The notes: generated from the sequence alone by a model not told the origin. A stretch of 64,000 bases of DNA from BOG-931 sp963781725 (GCA_963781725.1 CAWAGV010000002.1:868001-932000); one strand, 5' to 3'; numbered from the stretch's first letter, positions 1-10,500 are shown. Numbers and translations are program-made.

Positions 1-49
1 CTGACAAAAATCGGCTGATTGCCGGCGGTCAGCAGCCGTTGGAGGCTCT

Positions 50-1175
50 ATGAAGATTGCGGTTGCTGCCGAGACCGATGGCGAACCCCGCGTTGCCGCA
101 GTTCCGGACACAGTGAAGAAAATGGTCGGCCTCGGCGCCGAGGTGGCCGTCATGCCTGGCGCCGGCGTGAAGTCCGGCGTGCTCGATGGCGATTATACCG
201 CCGCCGGCGCAACGGTGGCCGCCGATGCGCTCAACGATGCCGACGTCGTGCTTCAGGTGCGGCGGCCGCCCGCCAGCGAACTGACGCGGATGAAAAAGGG
301 CGCACTGGTCCTTGGCATCATGGACCCTTACGGCAACGATGCGGCGCTCAAACAGATCGCCGATGCCGGCGTTGTCGCTTTCGCCATGGAGCTGATGCCG
401 CGCATCACCCGCGCGCAGTCGATGGACGTGCTGTCGAGCCAGGCCAATCTTGCCGGCTATCGCGCCGTGATCGACGCCGCCGAGGAATATGGCCGCGCGC
501 TGCCGATGATGATGACCGCGGCCGGCACGGTGCCGGCGGCCAAGGTATTCATCATGGGTGTCGGCGTTGCCGGCTTGCAGGCGATCGCGACCGCACGCCG
601 CCTTGGCGCCATCGTCACCGCGACCGACGTTCGGCCGGCGACCAAGGAGCAGGTGGAAAGCCTTGGCGCAAAATTCCTCGCCGTCGAAGACGAGGAATTC
701 AAGAACGCGCAGACTGCCGGCGGCTACGCCAAGGAGATGTCGAAAGAGTATCAGGCCAAGCAAGCCGCGCTGGTAACCGAGCACATCAAGAAGCAGGACA
801 TCGTCATCACGACCGCGCTTATTCCCGGCCGTCCGGCGCCCCGGCTGATTTCGAAAGAGATGGTCGAACTCGATGCGGCCGGGTTCGGTGATCATCGATC
901 TCGCCGTCGAGCGCGGCGGCAATGTCGAAGGCGCCAGACCCGGCGAAGTCGTGCAAGCCGGTCCCGCGAAGATCGTCGGCTATCTGAATGTCCCGGGCCG
1001 GCTCGCCGCTTCGGCGTCGGCGCTCTACGCCAAGAACCTGCTGACCTTCCTCGAAACCATGATCGACAAAAAAGAGAAGAAGCTCGCGGTCAATTGGGAC
1101 GACGAACTGGTCAAAGGCACCGTGCTGACGCGCGACGGCGCCGTCGTGCACCCGAACTTCATGCCGAAGAACTGA
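50..1175 (+). CDS. pntAA: NAD(P) transhydrogenase subunit alpha part 1 (apparent +1 frameshift)
   Basis: This is the NAD(H)-binding domain I subunit of the proton-translocating transhydrogenase, which transfers hydride between NADH and NADP at the cytoplasmic face of the membrane complex. The RQD-loop region SSQANLAGY lies near residues 128-136 and the Rossmann motif GVGVAG near 169-174. TTGGAGG just upstream supports the ATG at 50. The frame breaks at 864-872 (TCGAACTCG). Removing one A gives EMVDSMRPGSVIIDL, the expected family sequence, and restores 374 codons to the TGA at 1173-1175. Both parts are well conserved and pntAB and pntB follow at normal spacing. I therefore infer an intact gene with an inserted base in this sequence and not a decayed one. 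Confidence 0.93.
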
Positions 1176-1188
1176 CGGAGAACCCGGA

Positions 1189-1512
1189 ATGGAAGCCGCA
1201 GCAAATATGGTCGATCCGTTCGTGTTCCGGTTGTCGATTTTCGTTCTGGCGGTGTTCGTCGGCTACTACGTGGTGTGGTCGGTGACGCCTGCGCTGCACA
1301 CGCCGCTGATGTCGGTGACCAACGCGATCTCGTCGGTGATCGTGGTCGGCGCGTTGCTGGCGGTCGGCGTCTCGCTGGCCGCCGACGACAACGGCCCGCT
1401 GTGGGCGCGCGCCTTCGGCTTCGTTGCCTTGATTTTCGCTTCAATCAACATCTTTGGCGGCTTCCTGGTCACCCAGCGCATGCTGGCGATGTACCAGAAG
1501 AAAAAGAAGTGA
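1189..1512 (+). CDS. pntAB: NAD(P) transhydrogenase subunit alpha part 2
   Basis: A 107-residue membrane protein forming part of the proton channel (domain II) of transhydrogenase. About three hydrophobic segments are visible, including FRLSIFVLAVFVGYYVVW near the N-terminus, and it ends in a lysine-rich tail. It starts 13 bases after the pntAA stop and is followed 9 bases later by pntB, so the three genes form one operon. The three-gene arrangement, with the alpha subunit split in two, is the form known from Rhodospirillum and most alphaproteobacteria, unlike the two-gene enterobacterial form. Confidence 0.95.
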   Translation: MEAAANMVDPFVFRLSIFVLAVFVGYYVVWSVTPALHTPLMSVTNAISSVIVVGALLAVGVSLAADDNGPLWARAFGFVALIFASINIFGGFLVTQRMLAMYQKKKK

Positions 1513-1521
1513 GCGCGCATC

Positions 1522-2916
1522 ATGAGCCCTAATCTCGTCGCGCTGCTCTATCTGGTCGCCGGCGTCCTGTTCATTCTGGCGCTGCGCGGACTGTCGAGCC
1601 CGGACACCAGCCGCCGCGGCAATCAGTTCGGCATGATCGGCATGACGATCGCCATCCTGACCACGCTCGGCTCGCAGCCGCCTGCCAGCGCACTGGCGTG
1701 GGCGCTGGTCATCGGCGGCATCGCGATCGGCGGCGGTATCGGCGCGGTGATCGCGCGCCGGGTGCCGATGACCTCGATGCCGGAGCTTGTGGCCGCGTTT
1801 CACTCGCTGGTCGGCATGGCGGCAGTGCTGGTCGCAGCCGGGGCATTCTACGCACCAGCCGCCTTCGGCATCGGCGAGCATGGCAGCATTCACCAGCAAA
1901 GCCTGATCGAAATGTCGCTTGGCGTCGCGATCGGCGCCGTCACGTTCACCGGCTCGGTGATCGCGTTCTCGAAGCTGTCCGGCCGCATGAGCGGCGCGCC
2001 GATCATGCTGCCGGCGCGGCATATCATTAACCTCGCACTCGCTGCCGCGCTGATCTTCTCCATCGTCAGCTTCTACATGCACCAGAGCACGTTCGAATTC
2101 TGGTCCATCGTGGTGTTGTCGCTCTTGCTCGGCGTGCTGATCATCATCCCGATCGGCGGCGCCGACATGCCGGTCGTGATCTCGATGCTCAATTCGTATT
2201 CCGGCTGGGCCGCAGCGGGCATTGGCTTCACGCTGGGCAATTCGGCGTTGATCATCACCGGCGCGCTGGTCGGCTCGTCCGGCGCGATCCTGTCCTACAT
2301 CATGTGCGAGGGCATGAACCGCAGCTTTATCTCGGTCATCCTCGGCGGCTTCGGCGGTGAAGTCGCGGGACCGTCCGGTACCCACGAACAGCGTCCGGTC
2401 AAGCAGGGGTCCGCAGAAGACGCGGCCTTCATCCTCAAGAACTCGTCAAAGGTCATTATCGTGCCGGGCTACGGCATGGCCGTAGCCCAGGCGCAGCACG
2501 CGCTCCGTGAGATGGGCGACAAGCTCAAGAAGGAGGGCGTCGAGGTCAAATACGCCATTCATCCGGTCGCCGGCCGCATGCCGGGCCACATGAACGTGCT
2601 GCTGGCCGAGGCCAACGTGCCCTACGACGAGGTGTTCGAGCTTGAGGATATTAATTCGGAATTCGCGCAGGCCGACGTGGCCTATGTGATCGGCGCCAAT
2701 GACGTCACCAATCCCGCCGCTGAGGACGACAAGAGCTCGCCGATCTACGGCATGCCGGTGCTGCAAGTTTGGAAGGCGGGCACGGTGATGTTCAATAAGC
2801 GCTCGCTGGCATCGGGCTATGCCGGCATCGACAATCCGTTGTTCTATCGCGACAACACGATGATGCTGCTTGGCGACGCGAAGAAGATGACCGAGGAGAT
2901 CGGCAAATCGGTTTAA
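1522..2916 (+). CDS. pntB: NAD(P) transhydrogenase subunit beta
   Basis: A 464-residue protein with an N-terminal membrane domain of about eight or nine helices (residues 1-270) and a C-terminal NADP(H)-binding domain III. The domain III fingerprint VPGYGMAVAQAQHALREM is near residues 314-331, followed by AIHPVAGRMPGHMNVLLAEA and later GANDVTNPAA. With PntAA and PntAB it makes the complex that uses the proton gradient to reduce NADP. The length and motifs are normal for the family and I see no defect. It is the last gene of the operon; 206 bases without a recognised gene follow. Confidence 0.97.
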   Translation: MSPNLVALLYLVAGVLFILALRGLSSPDTSRRGNQFGMIGMTIAILTTLGSQPPASALAWALVIGGIAIGGGIGAVIARRVPMTSMPELVAAFHSLVGMAAVLVAAGAFYAPAAFGIGEHGSIHQQSLIEMSLGVAIGAVTFTGSVIAFSKLSGRMSGAPIMLPARHIINLALAAALIFSIVSFYMHQSTFEFWSIVVLSLLLGVLIIIPIGGADMPVVISMLNSYSGWAAAGIGFTLGNSALIITGALVGSSGAILSYIMCEGMNRSFISVILGGFGGEVAGPSGTHEQRPVKQGSAEDAAFILKNSSKVIIVPGYGMAVAQAQHALREMGDKLKKEGVEVKYAIHPVAGRMPGHMNVLLAEANVPYDEVFELEDINSEFAQADVAYVIGANDVTNPAAEDDKSSPIYGMPVLQVWKAGTVMFNKRSLASGYAGIDNPLFYRDNTMMLLGDAKKMTEEIGKSV

Positions 2917-3122
2917 GTGCCGTGTAAAATTGCTTCACGAAAAGCGATAGCCTGATCGACAAGGCGCATGGCCCGCTCGCGATGGCCGCCTAAGCTGCAT
3001 CCATGTGGGGTTGCGCGCCTAGCCGATACCCAGGCACGATGCCATGGCAAGTCCAAAGTCCTCCAGCATAGTGTGGTAAGTGCGTAACACCGTATTGTAC
3101 GCAGTTACCCCTCGACCGGATC

Positions 3123-3578
3123 ATGGCGGATACACCTCCTTCAAAGCCCGACACTCCGATACGCGCCCGCCGCTGGACACCGCCGCCGACCGCGTCCGGA
3201 ACCAAGCCGTCGCCGTTTCGATCCTACCGCTTCATGTTCCGGCTGATCGGCATTCCCGCGGTGGCGGTGGCCGGGGTGTTCATCTACCAGGGCCTGCGCG
3301 ACCGCATGGTGCTTCCGGAATGCGATTCCAACCGCGCCATGCACACGCTGACTGACGTACTCAAACAGCTGAAACTCGAGCCGACGAAATACGCGCCGCT
3401 CAAGACCGTCTCCAGCAGCAAACTCAGCGTGGTATGCCGCGCCGTGATGCCTTTGCCGGAAGGCGGCTTCGTCGCCGTCGACTACTCGTTCTATTGGCAG
3501 GACAACAACGCCAACATGAAATACTCGGTGTCCAAAAAGGCGACCGACAATTCCGACGTCGCGCCGCCGACGCGTTAA
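3123..3578 (+). CDS. Conserved small membrane protein of unknown function
   Basis: A 151-residue protein. A Pro/Arg/Thr-rich N-terminal segment (residues 1-35) precedes one hydrophobic stretch, LIGIPAVAVAGVFIYQGL, near residues 41-58. A polar C-terminal domain follows, containing two cysteines (near residues 67 and 105) and an aromatic segment VDYSFYWQDNN. The layout suggests an inner-membrane anchor with a C-terminal domain in the periplasm. I do not recognise a family with a known function. The stop is only 5 bases from the end of the convergent TetR gene. Confidence 0.75.
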   Translation: MADTPPSKPDTPIRARRWTPPPTASGTKPSPFRSYRFMFRLIGIPAVAVAGVFIYQGLRDRMVLPECDSNRAMHTLTDVLKQLKLEPTKYAPLKTVSSSKLSVVCRAVMPLPEGGFVAVDYSFYWQDNNANMKYSVSKKATDNSDVAPPTR

Positions 3579-3582
3579 GGCT

Positions 3583-4236
3583 TCAAGATTTCTTTGCGAC
3601 CTGATAGGCGGCGAGGAACACCGCAACCGCAATACGAACGCCGCGCGCGACCTGCTCATCGCTCGGCGCCGGCGCGAAGTTGAACACGATCGGCTTGAAC
3701 AACATGGCGTGGCTCGATTCCATTAATTGCGCGGCGGCCATTTCGCTGTCCTCGACTTTCAGCACACCGGCTTTCACCTGCGCATCGATATAGGCCGCGA
3801 GCTGAGCGATTCCGGCCGCCGGGCCGGACTCATAAAACCGCTTGCCGATCTCGGGCATCCGGTCGGCAATGGCGATCACCGTACGCACCGCCGATGCCTT
3901 TTCGGGCCGGCAAAGGAATTTCACATAGGCGATGCCGAGCCGCGTCAGCACCGCGCCGACATCGTGATCGTCCGGATCGAGATTGAAGATGCCTTCCGCC
4001 TGCGCGTCGCACTCTTCCTCGACGATCGCCTCGAACAGCTCTTCCTTGTTGTTGAAGTAGACGTAGAGCGTGCCCTTGGAGACGCCGGCGGCGCGGGCAA
4101 TGTCGTTCATGCTGGCGGCGTCGAAGCCCTGCGCCAGGAACACGTTGCGCGCGCCTTCGATGATCTGCCGCCGTTTGGCGCTGTCGTCATCGTTGGCCCC
4201 CTGAGGAGGCCGTTGCAGGATTGCCTGGTCGTTCAT
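3583..4236 (-). CDS. TetR/AcrR-family transcriptional regulator
   Basis: A 217-residue repressor. The TetR DNA-binding domain spans residues 20-66 and includes GFDAASMNDIARAAGVSKG and TLYVYFNNKEELFEAI, the typical helix-turn-helix and following helix. The C-terminal ligand domain is variable, as usual. It is divergent from the efflux pair at 4428-7283. Two identical 19-bp palindromes lie between them, one bracketing each side of the pump promoter. I infer that it represses both itself and the pump and is released by a compound the pump exports. The inducer cannot be told from sequence. Confidence 0.93.
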   Translation of the reverse strand: MNDQAILQRPPQGANDDDSAKRRQIIEGARNVFLAQGFDAASMNDIARAAGVSKGTLYVYFNNKEELFEAIVEEECDAQAEGIFNLDPDDHDVGAVLTRLGIAYVKFLCRPEKASAVRTVIAIADRMPEIGKRFYESGPAAGIAQLAAYIDAQVKAGVLKVEDSEMAAAQLMESSHAMLFKPIVFNFAPAPSDEQVARGVRIAVAVFLAAYQVAKKS

Positions 4237-4312
4237 CCCTTCGTCCTTCAGCGCGTTTTCTGCGCCTTTTTGCCGTAAGCCTAGGAAATTATTCTTCTAA
4301 TCCACTTTCACA

Positions 4313-4341
4313 AATATATTATGACCGAACCGTTCGGTCAA
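4313..4341 (-). promoter_or_regulatory. Promoter of the TetR gene, overlapping operator 1
   Basis: Read on the minus strand, TTGACC (4341-4336) is followed by a 17-base spacer and TATATT (4318-4313), a good sigma-70-type promoter. The upstream operator lies almost wholly between the two hexamers. This layout predicts autorepression. The leader to the ATG at 4236 would be about 70 bases. Confidence 0.65.
4322..4340. promoter_or_regulatory. TetR operator 1 (19-bp perfect palindrome)
   Basis: TGACCGAACCGTTCGGTCA is a perfect palindrome around a central C. An identical copy lies 51 bases downstream. It overlaps the leftward promoter of the TetR gene and ends just before the rightward -35 box of the efflux genes. 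Its size and symmetry suit a TetR dimer pair. Confidence 0.85.
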
Positions 4342-4343
4342 TA

Positions 4344-4372
4344 TTGACAGCGCCAAAGTCCCCGATTATTCA
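4344..4372 (+). promoter_or_regulatory. Promoter of the efflux operon
   Basis: TTGACA (4344-4349), a 17-base spacer, then TATTCA (4367-4372) makes a near-consensus sigma-70 promoter. It is exactly framed by the two operators: operator 1 ends 3 bases upstream of the -35 and operator 2 begins right after the -10. Bound repressor should therefore block polymerase directly. Confidence 0.7.
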
Positions 4373-4391
4373 TGACCGAACCGTTCGGTCA
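4373..4391. promoter_or_regulatory. TetR operator 2 (identical copy)
   Basis: The second copy of the 19-bp palindrome, with no mismatch to the first. It covers the expected transcription start of the efflux operon, directly downstream of the -10 box. Confidence 0.85.
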
Positions 4392-4427
4392 AAGCCGGAC
4401 CAACCTTTTTAGAGTGCGGAGTGCCTC

Positions 4428-5676
4428 ATGTTTCGCAAGCAGGAATGGGATAGCGACGATTTCCGGCAGTCAGGGCTCACCGCCGGCAAGCCAAAGTCTG
4501 GCCTGCCGGCGCTGATACCACCGGCAGCCGAAGCCCAGGACCCCACTCCCACAAAGCCCCGGCTCACGAGCGGCGTAAAGGCCACCCGAAAGCTCCTGAG
4601 CCGGTTCAGCCGCAAGAGCCTGGCGCTGGGCGCGGTCGGCGCCGTTGCCCTGGCCGCCGCAGGGTGGTTCGGCGTCGAATGGCTCACCGTCGGCCGCTTC
4701 ACCGTTTCGACCGACGACGCCTACGTGCAGGCCTATAATACGACGCTTGCGGCCAAGGTACCGGGCTACGTGGCCAACGTTGCCGTCACCGACAACACCC
4801 GCGTCCATGCCGGCGACGTGATTGCCACGATCGATGACGGCGACTATCGCTTGGCGGTCAACTCGGCGCGCAACAAGGTTGCCACTCAGGAAGCAACCAT
4901 CGCCCGCATCGGCCATCAGATCGACGCACAGAACGCCGCCGTCGAGCAGGCGAAAGCGCAGATCGCATCCGCGCAGGCCATGGCGACGCGCACCCGGCTC
5001 GAGCTCGATCGCCAGAACAAGCTCGCGGTGCAGGACTACGCCAGCCACCAGACGCTGGAACAGGCGCAGGCCAATCGCGATCAGGCGGTGGCCGGGGTGC
5101 AATCCGCGCAAGCTGCGCTCGAACTCGGCAGCCGCCAATGTCGACGTGCTCAAGGGCCAGCAGCAGGAAGCGGCCGGTACGCTCGACGAACTGAAAACCG
5201 CGCTGGCCAAGGCCGAACGCGACCTCTCGTTCACCGTCATTCGTGCGCCGATCGATGGCGTGATCGGTAACCGGGCCGTACAAACCGGCGATTACCTGCA
5301 GCCCGGCCAGCGGTTGGCGAGCCTCGTTCCGCTCGACGACGTTTACGTCGACGCCAACTTCAAGGAAACGCAGCTCATGCGGCTGCGTCCCGGCCAGCCG
5401 GTTCGCATTTCGGTCGACGCTCTGCCCAAAGACGATATCAGCGGCTCAATCGAAAGCCTGTCGCCGGCGTCCGGCGCGGTGTTCTCGCTGCTGCCGCCGG
5501 ATAACGCGACCGGCAATTTCACCAAAATCGTGCAACGCCTGCCGGTGCGGATCCGGGTGCCGTCAATGGTCGCCAGCCAGGGCCAGCTTCGTCCCGGCAT
5601 GTCGGTCGTCGTGCACGTCAACACCAAGGCGGCGGCAACGGCAGATGCCGGCACGCAAAACCAGGCGATGCGCTAA
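4428..5676 (+). CDS. HlyD/EmrA-family membrane fusion protein (apparent +1 frameshift)
   Basis: The periplasmic adaptor of a multidrug efflux pump. After a Pro-rich cytoplasmic leader, one membrane helix spans about residues 65-86. The barrel-sandwich start FTVSTDDAYVQAYNTTLAAK follows, then a long coiled-coil rich in Ala, Gln and Glu (residues 150-265). The second half has IRAPIDGVIGNRAVQTGDYL and a C-terminal beta-barrel domain. The frame breaks at 5119-5127 (TCGAACTCG). Removing one A gives AALDSAAANVDVLKGQQ and a single 415-residue protein of normal length. A GGAG sequence before the ATG supports the start. It is the first gene of the operator-controlled operon, with the transporter 20 bases downstream. 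Confidence 0.92.
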
Positions 5677-5696
5677 CCCAGCACCGAGGTTCGGTC

Positions 5697-7283
5697 ATGG
5701 CTTCAGCACACACTCTCGCAGCGTCGCCTGGACTAGCCTTGCCGGCCGATAGCGAACGTATCGATCCGGCACGGCTCGTCGCATTCATTGCGATGTGCTT
5801 CGGCATGTTCATGGCGTTTCTCGACATCCAGGTGGTGTCGGCGTCGCTCGCGGAGATTCAAGCCGGGCTCGCCGCATCGAGCGACGAGATCACCTGGGTG
5901 CAGACGTCGTACCTGATGGCCGAAGTCGTCGCCATTCCGCTGTCCGGATTTCTGTCGCGCGCGCTCGGCACCCGCCTGATGTTCGCTGGAGCCGCTGCCG
6001 GCTTCACCATCGCCAGCCTGATGTGCGGCCTGACCTCGTCGATGAGCGAAATGATCGTATGGCGTGCGCTGCAGGGCTTTATCGGCGGCGGCATGGTGCC
6101 GACGGTATTCTCGTCGGCCTACACCATTTTTCCGCGCTCGCGGATGCCGGTCGTGGTGCCGATGATCGGTTTGATCGCCACGCTGGCGCCGACGGTCGGC
6201 CCGACCGTCGGCGGTTACCTGACCGACGCGCTGTCGTGGCACTGGCTGTTCTTCATCAACATCATACCGGGCATTGTCGTGACGATCGCCGCGTTTGTCC
6301 TGATCGACTTCGACAAGCCCGACTTCGCGCTGTTCAACACATTCGACTGGATCGGCTTGATTTCGATGGCGCTGTTCCTCGGCGCACTGGAATACGTGCT
6401 GGAGGACGGGCCGCGTTACGATTGGTTCGACGACCCGACAATCGCACTGGTGGCCGTTGTCTCGGCGGTCTCCGCGCTGGTCTTCCTCGCCCGTGTGCTG
6501 ACGGCGAAGAGCCCGATTGTCGACTTGCGCGCTTTCCTCAACCGCAACTTCGCGCTCGGCAGCATCTTTTCCTTCGTGCTCGGCATCGGACTCTATGGCC
6601 TGACCTACCTCTATCCGGTCTATCTCGGCGAGATTCGCGGCTATGACTCGCTGATGATCGGCAAGACCATGTTCGTCTCCGGCGCGGCCATGTTCCTCAG
6701 TGCGCCGCTGGTCGGCAGGCTGATGGAGAAAACCGATCCGCGGCTGATGCTGGGGGCCGGCTTCCTGATTTTCGCGGCCAGCAATTGGGAAGCGAGCTAT
6801 CTGACCAAGGATTGGGATTTCTGGGAGCTGCTGATCCCACAAATCCTGCGCGGCTTCGGCATGATGCTGGCCATCGTGCCGATCACCAATGTGGCGCTCG
6901 GCACCCTGCCGCCCGACCGGCTGAAGAACGCCTCGGGCCTGTTCAACCTGACCCGCAATCTCGGCGGCGCTGTCGGGCTTGCAGGCCTGAATACCGTGCT
7001 CGACAACCGGATCGACCTGCATCTGACGCGGCTGCACGAGTTGATCACTTGGTCGCGGCTGCCCGCACTCGAAACGCTGAACGGGCTGGCCTCGCGCATT
7101 CCCGGCTCGGACGCCCAGCAGATGGCGCTCAAGCAGGTGTTCCTTCTGGTCCGCCAGCAGGGCACGGTCATGGGCTTTGCCGACGTATTCCTGCTGCTTT
7201 GCCTGCTCTATGTCGTGTTCGCCGGGCTGATCGCGCTGATGCGCCGCCCCGAGCCCGTCGCGGCCGGAGCCGGCGGGCACTAG
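5697..7283 (+). CDS. DHA2-family multidrug MFS transporter (EmrB-type)
   Basis: A 528-residue inner-membrane drug:proton antiporter with about 14 predicted helices. The first helix carries the family pattern FGMFMAFLDIQVVSASLAEI, and the motif C region APTVGPTVGGYLTD is near residues 163-176. It pairs with the upstream EmrA-type adaptor and would need an outer-membrane TolC-like channel, which is not in the window. The substrate is unknown. The gene is intact and in the expected order and spacing for an EmrAB operon. Confidence 0.94.
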   Translation: MASAHTLAASPGLALPADSERIDPARLVAFIAMCFGMFMAFLDIQVVSASLAEIQAGLAASSDEITWVQTSYLMAEVVAIPLSGFLSRALGTRLMFAGAAAGFTIASLMCGLTSSMSEMIVWRALQGFIGGGMVPTVFSSAYTIFPRSRMPVVVPMIGLIATLAPTVGPTVGGYLTDALSWHWLFFINIIPGIVVTIAAFVLIDFDKPDFALFNTFDWIGLISMALFLGALEYVLEDGPRYDWFDDPTIALVAVVSAVSALVFLARVLTAKSPIVDLRAFLNRNFALGSIFSFVLGIGLYGLTYLYPVYLGEIRGYDSLMIGKTMFVSGAAMFLSAPLVGRLMEKTDPRLMLGAGFLIFAASNWEASYLTKDWDFWELLIPQILRGFGMMLAIVPITNVALGTLPPDRLKNASGLFNLTRNLGGAVGLAGLNTVLDNRIDLHLTRLHELITWSRLPALETLNGLASRIPGSDAQQMALKQVFLLVRQQGTVMGFADVFLLLCLLYVVFAGLIALMRRPEPVAAGAGGH

Positions 7284-7427
7284 CGCCCCTGATCAGGCCC
7301 GACTTTGCGCCGCCTCATGTGACGCCGAATACAGCCTTGCGCTTTGATGACGCAGGCCACCGGTAGCGTCGAACCGCAAGCCATCCCTACATAACGGATT
7401 GAAGAGGACCGAATGCAGGAGCCTGCC

Positions 7428-7583
7428 ATGCTCGCAGAACTCTTCATGCTGCGGATCGAAGCCATCGTGCGGGCGACCAATCCCCAAGGCGCCACCAGCA
7501 GCGACAGCCGCTTTGTGCCTATCAAGCTGCCGGCAACGTCCGCCAAGGGCGGTTCGCAATCCTCAGCGCCAAAGACCGTCTGA
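7428..7583 (+). CDS. Small conserved protein (51 residues)
   Basis: The short reading frame begins MLAELFMLRIEAIVRATNP and ends SAPKTV. AGGAG lies 6 bases before this ATG; an in-frame ATG at 7413 is a possible alternative giving 56 residues. It has an amphipathic N-terminal helix, then a basic and polar tail with SRFVPIKLPA. Similar MLAELFMLR...SRFVPI peptides are, to my knowledge, widespread hypothetical proteins in Bradyrhizobium and relatives. The function is unknown. It ends 5 bases from the end of the convergent hydantoinase gene. Confidence 0.6.
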   Translation: MLAELFMLRIEAIVRATNPQGATSSDSRFVPIKLPATSAKGGSQSSAPKTV

Positions 7584-7588
7584 AAATC

Positions 7589-10500
7589 TCAGTCCGGCTT
7601 GCCGTAGCCGCCTGCCGTCGGCGTCTGGATGATGATCGCCTCGCCGGCATCGACAATTGTGGCATCGGCGCCCTTGAGCCGCTCCATCGCGCCGTCCTTG
7701 CGGCGCACCCAGTTCTCGCCGATCTCGCCGTCCCCGCCGCCGGCCATGCCGAACGGCGGAATGCGGCGGTGACCCGAGAGGATGGTGTATTCCATCTTTT
7801 CCAGGAACCGCATGGTGCGGCGGATGCCGTCACCCGCGCTCCACTTGCCCTTGCCGCCGGAACCTTTGCGAATGTGGAAGTCCTCGAGCACGACGGGATA
7901 ACGGAATTCGAGAATCTCCGGGTCGGTCAGCCGTGTGTTGGTCATATGGGTGTGCACGGCATCGGTGCCGGGGAAACCCGGGCCCGCCGGCGAGCCGGAG
8001 CAGATCGTCTCGTAGTACTGATACTTGTCATTGCCGAAATTGACGTTGTTCATGGTGCCCTGCGCCGCCGCCATGGCGCCGAGCGCGCCAAACAACGTGT
8101 CGGTGACCATCTGCGAGACTTCGACATTGCCGGCGACCACCGCCGCCGGATAGCGCGGCGCCAGCATGGAATTGTCCGGAATGACGATGTGGATCGGCCG
8201 CAGGCAGCCGGCATTCATCGGGATGTCGTCGTCGACCATGACGCGAAACACATAAAGCACCGCTGCGCGTGTCACCGGCTCCGGCGCATTGAAATTGCTA
8301 CCCTGCTGCGGCGAGGTGCCGGTGAAATCAACCGTCGCCTCGCGCTTCTTCTTGTCGACCGCGATCTTCACCGCAACCACGTTGCCCTGGTCGGCTTCGT
8401 AGCGGAAGCAACTGTCGTGCAGACGGTCGATCACGCGGCGCACGCTTTCGTCGGCATTATCCTGCACATGCTTCATGTAGGCATGGACGACCGTGAGGCT
8501 GAACTGCGCGACCATCTTGCGCATTTCCTGCGCGCCTTTTTCACAGGCCGCGATTTGCGCCTTCAGGTCGTTGACGTTTTGCAGCGGATTGCGCGCCGGG
8601 TATTGCGCTTTTGTCAGCAGCTCATAGAGCTCCCGCTCGCGAAGCTTGCCGCGATCGACCAGCTTGAAGTTGTCGATGTAGATGCCCTCTTCGTCGATCG
8701 TGGTCGCAATCGGCGACATCGAACCCGGCGCGATACCGCCGATATCGGCGTGATGACCGCGCGAGGCGACCCAGAACAGGATTTTCCTGCGCGCGGCGTC
8801 GAACACCGGCATGCAGACAGTGAGATCGGGAATATGCGTGCCGCCATTGTAGGGCGCGTTGATCAGATAGGCGTCGCCCGGCTTTATCCGCCCCTTGTTC
8901 TCGCGGATGATCGTCTCGACGGCGCGATCCATCGAGCCGAGATGCACCGGCATGTGCGGCGCGTTGGCAACCAGCGAACCCACCGGATCGAACACGGCGC
9001 AGGAGAAATCCAGCCGTTCCTTGATGTTCACCGAGTAAGCGGTGTTTTGCAGCGCCACACCCATCTGTTCGGCGATTGACATAAAGAGGTTGTTGAACAC
9101 TTCGAGCATCACCGGGTCAGCCTTGGTGCCGACAGCCAGCATGCGCTTGAGCTTCTGCACCCGGCGCAGGACCAGATGATCCTTCGGCGTCAGCTCGGCC
9201 TGCCAGCCGTGCTCGACGACGACGGTCTGATGCAGCTCGATGATGACCGCCGGCCCTTTGACCTTGTGGCCCGGCGAAAGCGTGTCGCGGGTGAAAACCA
9301 CCGCACGGTGCCATTTGCCGCCGGAGAAGAAGCGCGTCCGCAGCGCCGGCTTGGGCAGCTTGCCGCGCCCGGTCCTGTGCGACCGCTCGTTGAACTTCGC
9401 GCCGCCGCCGACCGCCTCGACCGACACCGCCTCGATCACAAGCTCCTTGGTGCGATCGACAAAGCTGAATTGCGCCTTGTGTGCGCGCTCGAACGCCGCC
9501 TTCATCGTCGCCAGCGACACAAGCTTGCCGTTCTTGCCGGCATCGACGACCAGCGGCGTATCGGTGCCGGCGTACCGGATATGCGCCCGCACGTGCAGCG
9601 CGATCCTGCCGGCGACGACACCTTGCCCTTTGACTTCGGCGATCACTTCACGGCCGAGCTGACGCCCCAATTTGTCCAGCGACTTTCGCGACTTCTCGCC
9701 GAACGGCTCCTCGATCGCCTGCTGCCGCACGCTGCGGATGTCGGCGAGGCCCATCCCGTAGGCGGACAGCAGCGACGACAGCGGGTGGATCAGCACGCTT
9801 GCCATGCCCAGCGCATCGGCCACCAGGCAGGCGTGCTGGCCACCGGCGCCGCCGAAACAGTTAAGCGCATAGCGGGTCACATCGTAGCCGCGCTGCACCG
9901 AAATCTTCTTGATCGCGTTCGCCATGTTCTCGACCGCGATCTTGATGAAACCGTCAGCGACCTCCTCGCAGCTTCTGCCGCCGCCGATGTCGCTGGCCAT
10001 CACCGTAAAAGCATCGCGCACGACGGCGGCGTCGAGCGGCTGGTTCTGTCCGGGACCGAAAATCTTCGGGAAGAAATCCGGAATGAGCTTGCCGACCATG
10101 ACGTTGGCGTCGGTGACGGCGAGCGGCCCGCCGCGGCGGTAGCATTTCGGTCCCGGATTGGCGCCGGCGGAATCCGGTCCGACGCGAAACCGCGCACCGT
10201 CATAATGCAGGATCGAGCCGCCACCCGCCGCGACGGTGTGAATGAGCATCATCGGCGCGCGCATGCGCACACCGGCCACTTCGGTCTCGAAGGCGCGCTC
10301 GTATTCGCCGGCATAGTGCGACACATCCGTCGAGGTGCCGCCCATGTCGAAGCCGATGAGTTTCTTGAAACCGGCGGACCGTCCGGTCTCCGCCATGCCG
10401 ACGACGCCGCCCGCCGGCCCGGATAGAATCGCGTCCTTGCCGCGAAACAGCTCGGCCGCGGTCAGGCCGCCGGACGACATCATGAACATCAGGCGTGCTT

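Noticed and set aside
864..5127. Programmed ribosomal frameshifting in pntAA and the emrA-like gene
   Set aside because: No slippery heptamer, stimulatory hairpin or family precedent is present, and the same motif breaks unrelated genes on both strands.
5733..7280. A 515-codon minus-strand frame opposite the efflux transporter
   Set aside because: The translation is Arg/His/Gln/Asp-rich with no hydrophobic pattern or domain; the plus strand encodes a clear 14-helix transporter.
7769..9079. A 436-codon open frame on the plus strand opposite the hydantoinase gene, and similar long frames at 9176-10426 and 10637-11278
   Set aside because: They mirror codon positions of the real minus-strand gene in high-GC DNA; the translations are rich in Arg, His and Asp and show no family motifs.
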